A DNA stretch of 64,000 bases. Origin: Ustilago trichophora. Lineage: Eukaryota > Basidiomycota > Ustilaginomycetes > Ustilaginales > Ustilaginaceae. Numbering within the stretch: position 1 is the first letter of the stretch; each line of letters opens with the position of its first letter. The notes beneath the pieces were generated by a model. It was not told the origin of the DNA. It saw nothing but the letters and a program-made list of their open reading frames with translations, and ran no database searches. The position numbers were made by a program, and so were the translations under genes. The DNA lies in NCBI GenBank assembly GCA_900323505.1, contig OOIN01000006.1:868001-932000 (forward strand). Reading direction: 5' to 3'. This document shows positions 20,021 to 30,791 of this stretch, piece by piece.

Positions 20021-21251
20021 TTACTGGCTCTCCTGTTCGAGCTTGGTCAAGAACTTTTCCAAATCAAAGGCCGGATTCTCAGGGTCAGTTACAACTGCGA
20101 GTGCAGAAGCGATGACAAAGTGACAGAGGAAAAGAGTGAAAGGTCAGTCAATGGTTCGGCGGGTAGGCGCTGATATTGTTGCCTTCGAGCAAAGGCATGA
20201 AAGCGCGGGCAACAAGAGGATCGAGTGTTCGCTTTGGTTTGGCAGCATTGCGGGCTTTCGAGTCGGAGCCAGGGTGCGAGAGAGTGTCACTGCAAGAACG
20301 AGGCCTGACTGACTGCCGTCCTTGATCCGCTGCTCCGGGGGTGGCTTTCTGCTAGCCATTGGATGAACGGTTGCATCCTAGAAAATAGGTCCGCTGGCGT
20401 CCTCCCGTCACTTCTGAAACGATGAGACTCCTTAAGCAACAAGCTGCGTCGCGCTTTGTCGTCTTGACCCATTCCACCGATATCACCCTTCTGCGTTTTG
20501 GATAGTCAGAAGCGGCGCTGTTCCCACGACGGGAAGAGCATCGGAAGATGGCCGAAAGCTAGCGTGTGCCATGTGACGCCGTGATCCGATGCAGAGCCCA
20601 AGCAGTCCAGCGTTCGTGCGCGCGTACCTCCCGAGACCTTGCCCATGCGTTGCCATGTGTGGTATGCAAATGCTGTCGAAAGAAAATACTTACTACCGGT
20701 GTTGCTCTGCTTGGCTACAAGGCGGTTCTTGTAAGCCTCCTTGGCCTTCTGAATGAGGTGCTCCTTGTGCTTGTACTCGGCATGAGCGGCCTTGACGTCC
20801 TCCTTTGCTTGCAATGTCCTGCGGTGGAGAATGCCGTATCCGATACCACCGACGAGGGCCGAATAGCGGACCACCTGAAGACAGCAACAGGGGGCACGTA
20901 CAAGATTCGAGAGTTGTGAAAGTGCAGGTGTAGGCATTGGCGCAAGGTAGCGTTCGTAGCACGTGATGCCAAGGAGATCGAGCAAGCCGAGTTTGTACCA
21001 AGAGAGCCGGGGAATCGAAGGAAGCAAGAGGTGGGCGTCAGTACGTTGAAAGTAATGGAGAAGTTGCAAGGCTGCACATAGCGAGCAAATGCGATCAAAG
21101 GTGGCGATGTAGATGGTAAAAGAGTCGATCCACGGCGGATGTTGTCGATCCATATTGTCCGGAATGGTGTAGGTCACTTCTTCGTAGTTGGCAATGGCTG
21201 TCGTGCTGTCGATCATGCGACACTTACGTTCAAGACTGGGGAGCTCGACAT
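20021..21251 (-). CDS. ATP21: Mitochondrial F1Fo-ATP synthase subunit e
   Basis: Three exons: 21228-21251, 20694-20874 and 20021-20094, giving 92 residues. Introns of 353 and 599 nt have GTAAGT donors and CAG acceptors, and all phases agree. The joined protein has the subunit e plan: a short N-terminal membrane helix with a GGIGYG stretch (the GxxxG motif used for dimerisation), then a charged coiled-coil helix rich in Lys and Glu, and a DPENPAFDLEKFL ending. Subunit e holds ATP synthase dimers together in the inner membrane and shapes cristae. The first exon codes only eight residues. More than three quarters of the gene is intron, odd for a genome where most genes have none. Confidence 0.9.
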
Positions 21252-22533
21252 TGTGTATGTGTGTATAGAGACGGTTTCGAACCAAAATGAGTAGGAGAGA
21301 CCTAGGATGGGAATGCGGGAAGAAGAAACCTGAGACGAAAGCTTGACACGACCGAGAATGTGCCTTTTTTGACGCCAGCGATGATGTGTGACCGAAATGA
21401 GGTGTAGCAATGGTGTGGGGAAGATTCAAAGATGTGGACGACGATGGTATCAGTATCAACCAAGAGAGTGCAGGATTATCGGCACATGGAACTGACAGAA
21501 TTGAGAGCGATGGCGATTTCCAAAACCTCTGCCCAAACTTAAGTTCCTCAACTTGATTTCTTCTAGAGTCCAGTGCAACCCGCTTTGAAATTTTGTAGTT
21601 GCTCGCCTGCTGATTCCGGTAATCTCGGGCGTAGTGACTGGTCTTTGACTGAATACAAACAATACAAGGAACTCAAGCCAAATTTCCATCTTTCGAATCA
21701 TCGCAACAATATTTGATGTGAGGTTAGCCAAACAAACACGACCATGACGCGAGTCGGACAACTTCGGACGCTGCCGAGGCCACAAACAACTAAGATGTTA
21801 GAGCGTGTCAAACTTTGAAAGGAAAGAGAGGCCAAAGGCGCGTGCTGCTGTCGGCTGCGGCGTCCTCCAATCGTATAATAGCTCGCTCATTGCCTCGAGA
21901 GCTGCTGGCTCTGTCTCGCTGTCTCGACACTCATCTCTATCGCAGCGCAATATGATATCCCCAGTGCGGCAAGCTGGAGGCTATTCGAGGATCTGAGACG
22001 GGTTTGTTGGCAGAAGAAGGAAGTGATACACCAGCCTTGATGGCGGAACATGGAGGTGCCACATACAGCAGTGGGACAACAAAGTTGGCAGGAACCAAGG
22101 ACGGACGGGCACAGTCCATGTGTCTCTGTGAGCTTCTTCCAGCGGCTCGCTTTCCTCTGATCACCTGAGCCTGGATTCAACTAGCGCCAATTTCACAGAG
22201 ACAAGGCGCAGGACAGCCTGGGGCGAGTCAAGCTTGAAATAGGAAAAAAAAAGGCAAGGCAGCAGACGGCCGAGTAGGCAAAATATGCAAGAGCGGGGGA
22301 AGAATGGAGCAGCAGCAAGAGCAGCAGAAGCGCAGAGACTCGACCAACCAGCGCCGCCGCGCGAAGAAGCACACACACACACAGCTGGCCACGCCGGCTT
22401 TGATTGAATTGGTATCTTGGTCGTCGTCGTTGTCGTTGTCGCTTCTGTTCTCCACCATACTATCTCGTTCCTCTCTCTCTCGTTCGTTCGTTCGGTTTCC
22501 GTTCTTCTTCTCCTTTCTACACTTTATTCAAAA
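21252..22533. other. Divergent promoter region, ATP21 / NAC-beta
   Basis: 1.28 kb between two divergent start codons. The NAC side has a CA repeat near 22373-22383, TCG/TTG repeats near 22420-22445 and CGTTCGTTCGTTCGG near 22483, typical leader sequence. No gene seen. Confidence 0.55.
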
Positions 22534-23905
22534 ATGGTTCTCAACCAGGAAAAGCTCGCCAAGCTCCAGGCTGCCAGCCGAACCGGTACGTTTCACCCCA
22601 TCATTCCACAACATTCAGCAATTTGACCAACGGTTCTCTCGGATGCTTCATTGGCTCCACAGCAACAAGCTACAAGAGGAAGCCCCACCACGCCAATTTA
22701 CTAGGATACCTGCTCATGAATTGCTGACCCTTGCTTTCTTCATACCTCTTCCAATCATCACATGCGCGCACAACTGTTTTCGATTCTCGCTCTTCCGACT
22801 TTCGCCTGACCACCATTTGTAATGGTCATCTACCACGCACTGCATGACTACCGCAATGACTCGACTCTGCTTCCTCTTCAACATCTTGCGCCGTGATCCT
22901 TCAACGCACACGCACCCTGTTTGCGACCTCTCCCACGACTCGATGCTTGACTCTGCGACAAAACAGGTGGTAAGGGTACCCCCCGTCGTAAGATGGCCCC
23001 TAAGCCCAAGGGCCCCGGTGGTGAGGACCCCAAGCTTCAGGCTGCTCTTAAGAAGCTCCAGGTGGAGCCCGTCTCTGGTATCGAGGAGGTCAACATGTTC
23101 AAGGAGGATGGTAACGTTCTTCACTTCTCTGCCCCCAAGGGTAAGTTTAAAAGATGACAGCATAGCTACGGACCGTCTCGAGCATATCGCAGTCGCCTCC
23201 CCCCGATGGACACAAACAGCTTCGATCCATTTGTGGATGGAATTCGCACGACAGAAGGAGCATCGTTGGATTAGGACATGGAGCACGGAGAAAGAGACGC
23301 AGAAAGACAAGGGCAGGCTTCAACTTTGGAGCGGACCGATTTTCTCTTGGCTGGATGGCCTGGCTCACAACGTTGGCTGCTCGCCGAGACAAGGTCGCTT
23401 TCAACGAGAAAGCTCTCGTGTTGCTCAGTCAACCTTTGGCACCGCCAATCATGCTGAGTCGGAGTATTCAGCAGCAGTGAGGCAAAGACTAGAAAAACCC
23501 CTCGACATCTGGAACGATTCCAGAATATGATTCGGCAAACCGGATTTACCAACGCTCGAGACGGTGCTTGACGTTCACGCTAACGAAAATGCAATTCAAG
23601 ATGCTAACACTTTTGCTTTGCTCCTGACAGTCCACGGTCTCCCCACTTCCAACACCTTCGCCGTGTACGGCAACGGTGTCGACAAGGAGCTCACCGAACT
23701 CGTCCCCGGTATCCTCAACCAGCTCGGCCCTGACTCGCTTGCCTCGCTTCGCAAGCTCGCTGAATCCTACCAGGCTATGAACGCTCAACACGCTGCCTCG
23801 CAAGCCGCTGCCGCTGGCTCCAAAGACGACGACGACGTCCCCGACGTTGTCGAAAACTTTGACGAGGCCGACAAGAAGGAGACCGAGGTTGACAAGCTCG
23901 ACTAA
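22534..23905 (+). CDS. EGD1: Nascent polypeptide-associated complex subunit beta
   Basis: Exons 22534-22585, 22967-23140 and 23631-23905 join into 166 residues with consistent phases. Donors are GTACGT and GTAAGT; acceptors are ACAG and GACAG. The N-terminus carries the basic RRKMAPKPK ribosome-binding motif of NAC-beta/BTF3. The NAC beta-barrel follows (about 35-100, with [18 protein letters not shown]). An acidic tail ends the protein. NAC-beta pairs with NAC-alpha at the ribosomal exit tunnel and shields nascent chains from mistargeting. Introns of 381 and 490 nt are long for this genome. The gene is divergent from ATP21. Confidence 0.95.
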
Positions 23906-24262
23906 ATGCATCGCCTCCGCCAAACCGCAGCATCATCATCTGACTCGAGCCCCACACGCCATGATGGTTCGATATGCATCACTCAGTCCTATCTGTATCG
24001 CAGCTTCAGGCTTTGTTACCCTTCATTTCGTGTCCACTCGAATTGGTCAACACCCCCCAAAAATATCACCAAAGTTGTTGTACAAGATCAATTGCGCGCT
24101 CTTTGTGTTTTGCCGATTTGGGCTTCTAGACTTTGACTCTGTGTTCGTTGCAATCTTAGAAGCGGGTTGGTCCAGAAGGTTGAGTATTCTATTTGGGAGG
24201 GGCTTCGATCTGCAAAGTTCCGTCGGCAATGGTTGGGTCTTCCAGCAAGGTCGAGTCAGGAT
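23906..24262. other. Convergent 3' region, NAC-beta / GST
   Basis: 357 bp of 3' flank shared by two converging genes. No feature seen. Confidence 0.5.
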
Positions 24263-24958
24263 TCAGTCGGTGATGGCAAACTTGTGCGTGCCGCCCTTCT
24301 GTAACACCCTCTGGTAACTCGGCAGCTTGGCCAAACCTTTCAACCAAGCTACGGTGTTTGGCCAATCCTCCTTCTTCTTTCCCTCGCTCGTGATACCGGT
24401 ATCCATATAGAAGGTGTATTCTGCGGTGAAGGCACACATGATATCCGCCGCCGTGAGTCTTCCTCCTACCAGAAATCCTCCTGCCTTGTCTTTGCTCAGG
24501 GCGGACTCGAGGAGATTGAGATTGTTCTGAATGTTTGCGCTCATCTTCTGCTCGATATTCTTCGCCGTTGCTTCATCAGCGAACCATCGAGGGTAGATTG
24601 CTGCCAGGGTATGAACCATCATCCCCTCACTGAAGGAGATCCAGCTTTCGATATCGCCCCTCTCTTGCCAGTTGGACGCCGAACCGAGAAGCTCCGTCTT
24701 GCCCCGCTGTGGACCGTAGCGCTCAATAAGATACTTGACGAGCGCAGCACTTTCGCCAAGTTTTACGTCACCATCGATGAGGTATGGGGACTTGCCGAGA
24801 GGGTTTCCAGAGTCAGACTTGAGCTCCGGCACAGCTCGTTTGCCTTGGATTCGGGCATAGTGTTTCAGCTCGTATGGCAGCTCGAGCTCTTCCAAGGCCC
24901 ACGCGACACGGAAGGCTCGTGAGTTTTCGAGAAAGTAGAGGGTTCGGGTGTCTGTCAT
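24263..24958 (-). CDS. Glutathione S-transferase
   Basis: Single exon, 231 residues, ATG at 24958. The N-terminal thioredoxin-like domain (about 1-85) starts TLYFLENSRAFRV and contains the cis-Pro loop GKSPYL and the glutathione-contacting GESAALVKYL. The C-terminal all-helical domain contains GGRLTAADI, the N-capping box typical of GSTs. A Tyr or Ser near the N-terminus (LYFLENSRA) is the likely catalytic region. The protein conjugates glutathione to electrophiles or reduces peroxides in the cytosol. Class assignment within the fungal GSTs is not possible by eye. Length is normal. Confidence 0.9.
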   Translation of the reverse strand: MTDTRTLYFLENSRAFRVAWALEELELPYELKHYARIQGKRAVPELKSDSGNPLGKSPYLIDGDVKLGESAALVKYLIERYGPQRGKTELLGSASNWQERGDIESWISFSEGMMVHTLAAIYPRWFADEATAKNIEQKMSANIQNNLNLLESALSKDKAGGFLVGGRLTAADIMCAFTAEYTFYMDTGITSEGKKKEDWPNTVAWLKGLAKLPSYQRVLQKGGTHKFAITD

Positions 24959-25802
24959 CTTGCACGTTGTCGAGGAAAGGGTGAGGATGGCGGTCGTTGC
25001 TAGGCAGAAGATGCGATTTTGTGAGCGACAAAGATCATAAGGAGACCAAAACGAGGTAGACGATAGGCAGCCACAACGGACGACGCTTCCGGAAGAACTG
25101 GCCGTCGGCGGAGACCAACATGTGAGTTTGCGTCGAGGCTGCGGAGTCCAACAAAGAGTCGCCGTCTGCTACGCCGTCTGCTACAAAGTAACGTCTCGAG
25201 TGCGGGGAACCATTTCGAGTCCAGAGACAGAAAAGGCGGGGAGTCGCGTCTTATTTACGGTCCCGACTCACACTCGACACTCATGCCCAACCTGCTAAGC
25301 CTGTTCCGCCCGTCGAACTCCTTCCACCGCAGCTGAACCCTCACTTGATAGTGCACAAAAGACCTGTTCTGTCCACAAGCCCCTTGCCGGGATGTGCATA
25401 AACGCGAAAAGGACCGCACTCTCAATCTCCCGTTACGATCGTATCAGATGAGGGCAAGCTTACGCGATCCAAGCCTCGGAAACCGTTTGCTTCTACTCAT
25501 CCTCATCTCTGCCACCTCCGGACGTTGTGAGCTTCACTGCATCTCTCGACCAGAGACTTCTGAGAGCAGAACGCTTTGCTCCAGAGGCTTCTCTGAAGTA
25601 CAGACGAGACTGTGCGCCTTTCGAGGTCTGGACTATGCTTAGAAATTGCGAATTGTCATCGCTGCCTTGTCGCTCGACACGCTGTGAGCAGATGCCTGTC
25701 ATGCATCCATGCTCACTAGCATCACAAAAAGGGAAGGCTTATGGCGCTGTAAGCGATATCCATCATCCATTTCTTTGCTACAATCTGATATGATGAAGAA
25801 TT
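24959..25802. other. Gene-free region between GST and RIB4
   Basis: 844 bp with the GST promoter and the RIB4 3' flank. Short open frames only; a CTACGCCGTCTG direct repeat is seen near 25170. Nothing recognised. Confidence 0.5.
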
Positions 25803-26527
25803 TCAGGCGAGCTTGCCCTCGGCCCATCGATTGGTCTTGAGAGCCATTCTGTAGCGCCGCAAAAGAGACAATGATCAAGTGAGAAAGGGTCAGCTTTACT
25901 CTTTGGTTTTGTCAGACATTCCTTAAAAGGTGTGTGTACTTACTCGACAGCAGCGGAACCCCAATCCAAGCCGTGGTTGTGACCCTTGTTGGCACCCCTA
26001 CCGACGCCGCTCCTCTCCAGAGCCTGATCCTCTGTCAGTGCGGTCAAGACACCGAGAATGACCGGCACACCGGTGTCAAGCCCGATACGCATCAATCCGG
26101 AACAGCAGCTCTCCGAGATGTATTCAAAGTGCATGGTCGACCCCTTAATAAGGACACCGATTCCGATCACTGCATCCAATGCTGCCTTGCTCGCCTTGAC
26201 GCCGCCCGTCGTAGTAGGAGTGGAAGGTTTGCTGTTGTCGTCGAGAAGCGAAGTGGCGCCCATCAGGTCAGAAACATTTGACGAAGCCTGTACCTGGGAA
26301 GCAGAAATGAGGCGAGAGACACCGAAGGGAAGCTCCCACGAACCAGGGACAGACTCGATGACGATGTTCTCCGGTTTGACACCGGCCTTGGTGATGTTCT
26401 CGACGCAGCCCTTGACCAAAGGGGTGATGCATTCCTCGTTCCATCGTGCGTGAACGATGCCGATTCGGAGATGCTCGGCGCCAGGGAAAGAGGTAGGTGC
26501 GGGTGCGGGACCCTTGATGCTCGCCAT
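25803..26527 (-). CDS. RIB4: 6,7-dimethyl-8-ribityllumazine synthase
   Basis: Exons 25944-26527 and 25803-25848 with a 95-nt GTAAGT...CTACAG intron; 209 residues. The N-terminal half holds the IVHARWNEE motif that binds the ribityl-amino-pyrimidine. VPGSWELPFG and IGVLIKGSTMHFEYI form the active-site loops, with the catalytic His in GSTMHFEY. GVPVILGVLT follows. The last exon supplies MALKTNRWAEGKLA, the usual C-terminus of the family. A Ser/Thr-rich insertion of about 40 residues is common in fungal orthologues. The enzyme makes the riboflavin precursor lumazine in the cytosol. The intron donor creates an in-frame TAA immediately, so unspliced RNA would give a protein 14 residues shorter. 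Confidence 0.95.
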
Positions 26528-26587
26528 TTTGAGAACTTGCGGTTCAAGTGGGAAGACGGACGAGCGTCGTAGATAAGAAGGCCGTAA

Positions 26588-26595
26588 CTATATAG
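26588..26595 (-). promoter_or_regulatory. Candidate TATA box of RIB4
   Basis: The palindromic CTATATAG lies about 61-68 bp upstream of the RIB4 start codon, a fitting core-promoter position. Confidence 0.4.
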
Positions 26596-27025
26596 CTGTC
26601 GATGATGGTGAGCGGATATTGTCCGTGAATGATAGCGTAAGAAGGATTGTGATGGAAGGCTGAGGCTGTGATGATGAATGCGAATCTCAAATGGACGCCG
26701 TCCGTGCATAGCCAAATCGAGCCAAAGCCACACGCCGTTCCGCTTTCGGCAGAGTTAAGTCTCAAGCCGCGGATTCAGAGCGAAGGACCCAGGTGATCGA
26801 GTTGAGAAAAATGATCGTTGCCCGATCTGTAGTATTCCTTTTACCGGATGACATCGTATTCAATAAGCAGTTCACTGACGGCAAGCCGCTGAAATTTATT
26901 CAAAAAGTGAAATATTCACTCAACGAGATATCCAAATAGCGCGCTTTGATTTACTCTCTCCAAAGTAAGAACAACCAAAAAGGCAACCAAAAAAAAAAGG
27001 CAACCCTTCACCCTTCGGGAGACTC

Positions 27026-27032
27026 AAAAAAA
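27026..27032 (-). terminator. Pol III terminator (T7) of the second tRNA-Gly
   Basis: Seven A on the plus strand, oligo-T on the coding strand, begin eight bases beyond the tRNA 3' end. Confidence 0.65.
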
Positions 27033-27039
27033 TAGATTA

Positions 27040-27136
27040 TGCGCTGGAGGGGAATCGAACCCCTGTCTCCTGCTACGCTTATGACATGTTCTGTCACTTG
27101 GAAGGCAGGAATAATGAACCATTATACGACCAGCGC
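27040..27136 (-). tRNA. tRNA-Gly(TCC) with 24-nt intron
   Basis: The reverse complement has a perfect acceptor stem GCGCTGG/CCAGCGC, a D-arm GTATAATGGTTCATTAT, anticodon stem CCTGC/GCAGG, loop CTTCCA-A with anticodon TCC, and T-arm AGGGG-TTCGATT-CCCCT. A 24-nt intron after position 37 can form a small hairpin (TGACA/TGTCA). The body resembles the common eukaryotic tRNA-Gly(UCC) and differs clearly from the tRNA-Gly(TCC) at 8808-8900, although both read the same codons. Confidence 0.93.
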
Positions 27137-27752
27137 CTACAGATGCAGGTACTTCTCCAAGTACCAATTATAATCCATGTTGTAGTCGACGACAATTACA
27201 GGGTCGCTCATGTGTTGGCCGATCAACATGACCCTTACTCCTCTGCTCGTCGGTCATTAGGGTGCAAATTGGGTGATTTGCGTACCAGCTCGATATCAAG
27301 GGCTGCAGCAAGCGCCGAGCGTGGAGGGGTACACTTGGGATGATGGTGTTCACGAGCGTTGACAGGACTCAGAGGAAGAGGGAAGCGCAAAGAGAGCTGC
27401 GACATGCGAATGTTTGTCTTTTGTGTGCATGAGACGTTCGGACGCCGCTCTTGTATCCGCATAAGCCTTCACAACTACTGCAAGGGAGGAAGGGCTGAGT
27501 GTGACTTATCCAGCCACGAGTGCCTTAGACACACAGGATTCCATCTTTTACATGTACATCCTATCCGGCTCTCAGACGCTCAGTTACTCTAGTCGGAGGT
27601 GAAATGTCCTCTCACAGATCTTTCGGGAGGGAACAACCGCCTCACATTGGACGCTGACACCGAACCACACAGCTTGGCGAGACTGAGTCACCTCGTGCAA
27701 AACGCGTGCTGTCAAACTTTTTATAGGGCTCCGTACAGATGTTTGATTAGAT
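27137..27752. other. Gene-free spacer between tRNA-Gly and HIBCH
   Basis: 616 bp of 5' flank of the tRNA and 3' flank of the hydrolase gene. No feature seen. Confidence 0.5.
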
Positions 27753-29582
27753 CTAAGCCTGTCGCCTTTCCTGCCTCTTGACCCAATCCAAGACCTTGAA
27801 TTCCAGACCGGGTAGACTTCCCTTGTGCCTCTTCAAGCAGTCGACCAGTTCGCTGGCATCTGGCTTGACCGCTGCAGCGGCGGGGTGACTTCCTTCCAAC
27901 AGAGCCGCACACTCAGCCTCGCTGGGAAGAGCAAACACGTTGTGGCTCTGCTCCCACTTGAGCGGACCTTTGCCCCTCAACAAGCTGTCCCTAGCCTGTC
28001 GAGCTTCCTTGTTGGTCAAAGGCTCAGGGATAGCAGAGAGGTGCGGAACGTCCATCTTCAACCCAGCTTTCTTGGCCGTTTCCAAATCGCTAAAGAACTG
28101 AGCGCGGATGGTGGTGTCCGAGACCTTGTCGAGCGAAGCCGGTTCCCAGTCGGCAATACCGGTCCTACGCTTGCCAGTGGCCGGGTCCCGTTCCAGTACG
28201 TGAGTGACACCCGTATAGAAGTCTCGACCAATGGAAAGGTCGCAGAAGGCGGTGGCGAGACGCATGTCGAATCGGAAGGCTTCCTCGACGTCGAACCTTC
28301 TTGCTTCAAGGATGGCCTGGTGAGTGATCTTTAGTGCGCGCGGAGACTTGGTCTTGAGGTCCTTGAGGGTTTGGGTAGCCCAAGCCTGGACATCAGAGGT
28401 GATGGAGGGGAGGCCGAGCTGGGCGAGTTCCGCTGCGGCCTGAGAGTCTGCCTCTGCTGAAGCGATCTCCTCGAGACAGGAGAAGATGGACTCGCACGAC
28501 AGCTGACCAAAGACGTAGTCGAGCGCAATGCGCCGGTCGCCAAAGAATGCAGACTTGTCCAGAGTGTCTTTGGCGGCGAGAGGGTCAGAGGAAAACTCGC
28601 TCAAGGCGGAGGAGACGAGAGAAGGGTTGAGTGCGCTCTCAGCAGGGAGGGTGCTCAGACGGTGAGCGATGGCGTCGATGCTCGAAGAGGGGACGTAGTG
28701 AGTAGCCAGGCCAACAAGGTAAGCCTCTTCTCCGCTGATCCTGGCGCCCGTCATGCCGAGGTACTGTCCGATTCGTCCATCGAGACGCGCGAGCACGCGA
28801 GTGACACCGACATCGGGGAAGTACCCGATGCCAGTCTCAGGCATAGCAAACATCGTTCGCTCGGTAGCGATTCGGAAAGGGGCATGGACCGAGAGACCAA
28901 CGCCTCCACCCATAGTGATACCGTCCATGACTGAAACAAACGTCTTGGGCTTCTTCAAGTCTCCACCCTTGCTCTTGGCGAGCGTGCGTGCGTCTTCGGC
29001 GCCCGTGCCGGCGCTGTGGGCGTTGGCAGTCTCGCCGAGCCTGGCGATCTTGTAGTCGAGCTGGAATTCGGTTCGGAAGAAGTCGAGAGCTTTGTTGCGC
29101 ACCTTGGGATCTTCAGAGTCGGCAGCTTTGACAACGGCGAGCACGTCACCACCAGAGCAGAGGGCACGACCGACACCACGAAGGAGTATCACGTTGCACG
29201 TAGAGGACTGCACACACTCGTCCAGCGACTTCTCAATGAGGTTGACCATCTCCTGGTTCAGCGCGTTGAGTGCCTTCTCACGGTTGAGCAAGATGGTGCG
29301 CAGACCACCTTCGGACAGCAGCTTGACCAGCTTGTTCTCATCGACAGCAGAGGCGCCGCTGGAGGCGCGGACCGGTGCCGAGGCAGACATGGTGGCGGGT
29401 CGCGAGGAGGAGAATTGACGAGAGACTTGGTTGAGCCTGCTGCTGGCGATGGATGTGCGCTTATGCGACATACTGGAGGTTACGGCGGGGAGGACGGTGC
29501 GGGTGAGATGAGCGGCGTTGGTCGTGGTACGCGATCGCACAAGGAGGGATGAGGAACTGCGAACGAGTTTGGACGTCCTCAT
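27753..29582 (-). CDS. EHD3: 3-hydroxyisobutyryl-CoA hydrolase, mitochondrial
   Basis: Single exon, 609 residues, ATG at 29582. The first 60 residues are rich in Arg, Ser and Thr without acidic residues, a typical mitochondrial presequence. The crotonase fold follows: LLNREKALNALN, the oxyanion-hole region LCSGGDV (about 139-147), MGGGVGLS, and MPETGIGYFPDVG (about 246-262) with the Glu and Asp used by hydrolase-type members. The C-terminal helical extension is that of HIBCH rather than enoyl-CoA hydratase. The enzyme releases 3-hydroxyisobutyrate in valine breakdown in the matrix; its yeast counterpart Ehd3 has also been found with the mitoribosome. In-frame Met codons at positions 38 and 64 are possible shorter starts. 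Confidence 0.93.
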   Translation of the reverse strand: MRTSKLVRSSSSLLVRSRTTTNAAHLTRTVLPAVTSSMSHKRTSIASSRLNQVSRQFSSSRPATMSASAPVRASSGASAVDENKLVKLLSEGGLRTILLNREKALNALNQEMVNLIEKSLDECVQSSTCNVILLRGVGRALCSGGDVLAVVKAADSEDPKVRNKALDFFRTEFQLDYKIARLGETANAHSAGTGAEDARTLAKSKGGDLKKPKTFVSVMDGITMGGGVGLSVHAPFRIATERTMFAMPETGIGYFPDVGVTRVLARLDGRIGQYLGMTGARISGEEAYLVGLATHYVPSSSIDAIAHRLSTLPAESALNPSLVSSALSEFSSDPLAAKDTLDKSAFFGDRRIALDYVFGQLSCESIFSCLEEIASAEADSQAAAELAQLGLPSITSDVQAWATQTLKDLKTKSPRALKITHQAILEARRFDVEEAFRFDMRLATAFCDLSIGRDFYTGVTHVLERDPATGKRRTGIADWEPASLDKVSDTTIRAQFFSDLETAKKAGLKMDVPHLSAIPEPLTNKEARQARDSLLRGKGPLKWEQSHNVFALPSEAECAALLEGSHPAAAAVKPDASELVDCLKRHKGSLPGLEFKVLDWVKRQERRQA

Positions 29583-30791
29583 AACGGGTTGCGGGGGGAT
29601 GGTGGAATGCGAGGAACGGGACGAGGTGACGAGATGGCTAAGGGAGGATATTGTGGTGTGATAGCCTGTTGAACAGAGCGCAACGGGGCAAAGGTCTAGC
29701 AGAGAAGGACCGGTTAGAAGCCGTCACCAAAATCGGGATGCAGGTCTCGAGTCCCGGTTCGAAACAAGGATGTTTAATTTTCACTGTGTAACAACTGCAG
29801 ATGAGCAGCACATAGTGGTGTATCAAACACTACTCCACCACCAATACAGACCTTGTGCACTATCACGAGCTAATACAGCACTAAAACAAACCTTAAGAAA
29901 GCAATGGTGGTGTGTCAAAACTTGTGCAGAGCTGATACAGTGATGGTGGAGGAGTGCTGCATCAGAAAAGGCTGATACACTGGTTGTGCAAAAGCCGGTG
30001 AGTCAGGTTAACACCGAAACACTTTTTACGATGTGCAGATTGCCAACCTCTCCCTTGCAGTATGAAACCAACAAGAGCTTGTTAAGTGTAACACAACTGT
30101 CGGCGTGGCTTATGACTACTCTATTGGCACGGTTCCAGACCATTCAGATGCTTACAATATTCTGAAGCTGGTCAGTCACTTGATGAAGACATTATTAACT
30201 ACAATTTTGACGCTCCTGACATCATGCGCTCAAAGCAATCTTAACGGCAAATAAGGGGACGATGGTGATGGTGAGGAAGTTGCAGACATTGAACTGGCGG
30301 CGTGGCATCTGACCAAGCGCAAGAGGCTTGATTGCCTCCGGCGTGCCTGCCAGCAAGGTTTGACCCTCTCCTGGACCTTAGCAGCCCTTCCACCCCAAGG
30401 ACGTGCAGAATGCTGCCCTGGACGAAGATTTAATCAAGAAATTTTCCAGCAGTGTGTTACAATTTTGATCGCAAACCCTCCGCCCCACCAACCCGCTCCC
30501 ACAACATTTGCGATGACTTATCTCAAGACCCAAACTTGTGCAGTAGCGGCAAGGGCCAGGTGCGCCAGCGCGCCTCGATCCTCTGCACAGCCGGCAAAGA
30601 GTGTCGTCTGAAGTTCTTTTTTTGTAGGACGGAACAGACTTTTCATCTCCGGCCGCTCAGATTGTATTACCTTGACGGATTCATCCAGACAGGCGAAGCA
30701 CCCAGGAATCAAAGGTGAAGACTCATTTGTAATGCCAAAGAATGAAAATCTCAGAGTACATGAAAAAGGGTCAGATTAGAGCAAAGCAAAT
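29583..30791. other. Intergenic region with degenerate repeats and possible transposon relic
   Basis: 1.2 kb between two minus-strand genes. It contains a cluster of short related repeats (29816-29998, listed separately). A following 600 bp has interrupted open frames in several phases and looks like worn coding sequence, for instance the DGDGEEVADIELAAW-like plus-strand frame near 30260. No family was recognised. Confidence 0.4.
29816..29998. repeat. Cluster of degenerate direct and inverted repeats
   Basis: GTGGTGTATCAAACAC (29816) recurs as GTGGTGTGTCAAAACT (about 29908). ACCTTGTGCA, ACTTGTGCA and GGTTGTGCA, and GAGCTAATACAG, GAGCTGATACAG and GGCTGATACAC, are repeated with the same spacing. 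CACTACTCCACCACC near 29828 is partly inverted as GGTGGAGGAGTG near 29945. The pattern suggests an old foldback element or tandem duplication. Confidence 0.5.

Larger units (their letters stand above)
26528..27039. other. RIB4 promoter and tRNA 3' flank
   Basis: 512 bp. Next to the tRNA it is A-rich, with several oligo-A runs that may act as backup Pol III stops on the minus strand. No other gene seen. Confidence 0.5.

Noticed and set aside
20095..20693. Box C/D snoRNA in ATP21 intron 2
   Set aside because: A CGATGA word near TCTGA was seen, but on the opposite strand, with an imperfect C box and no terminal stem.
29690..29790. tRNA-like T-arm (GTCCCGGTTCGAAAC)
   Set aside because: No acceptor stem, D-arm or anticodon stem could be paired with it.
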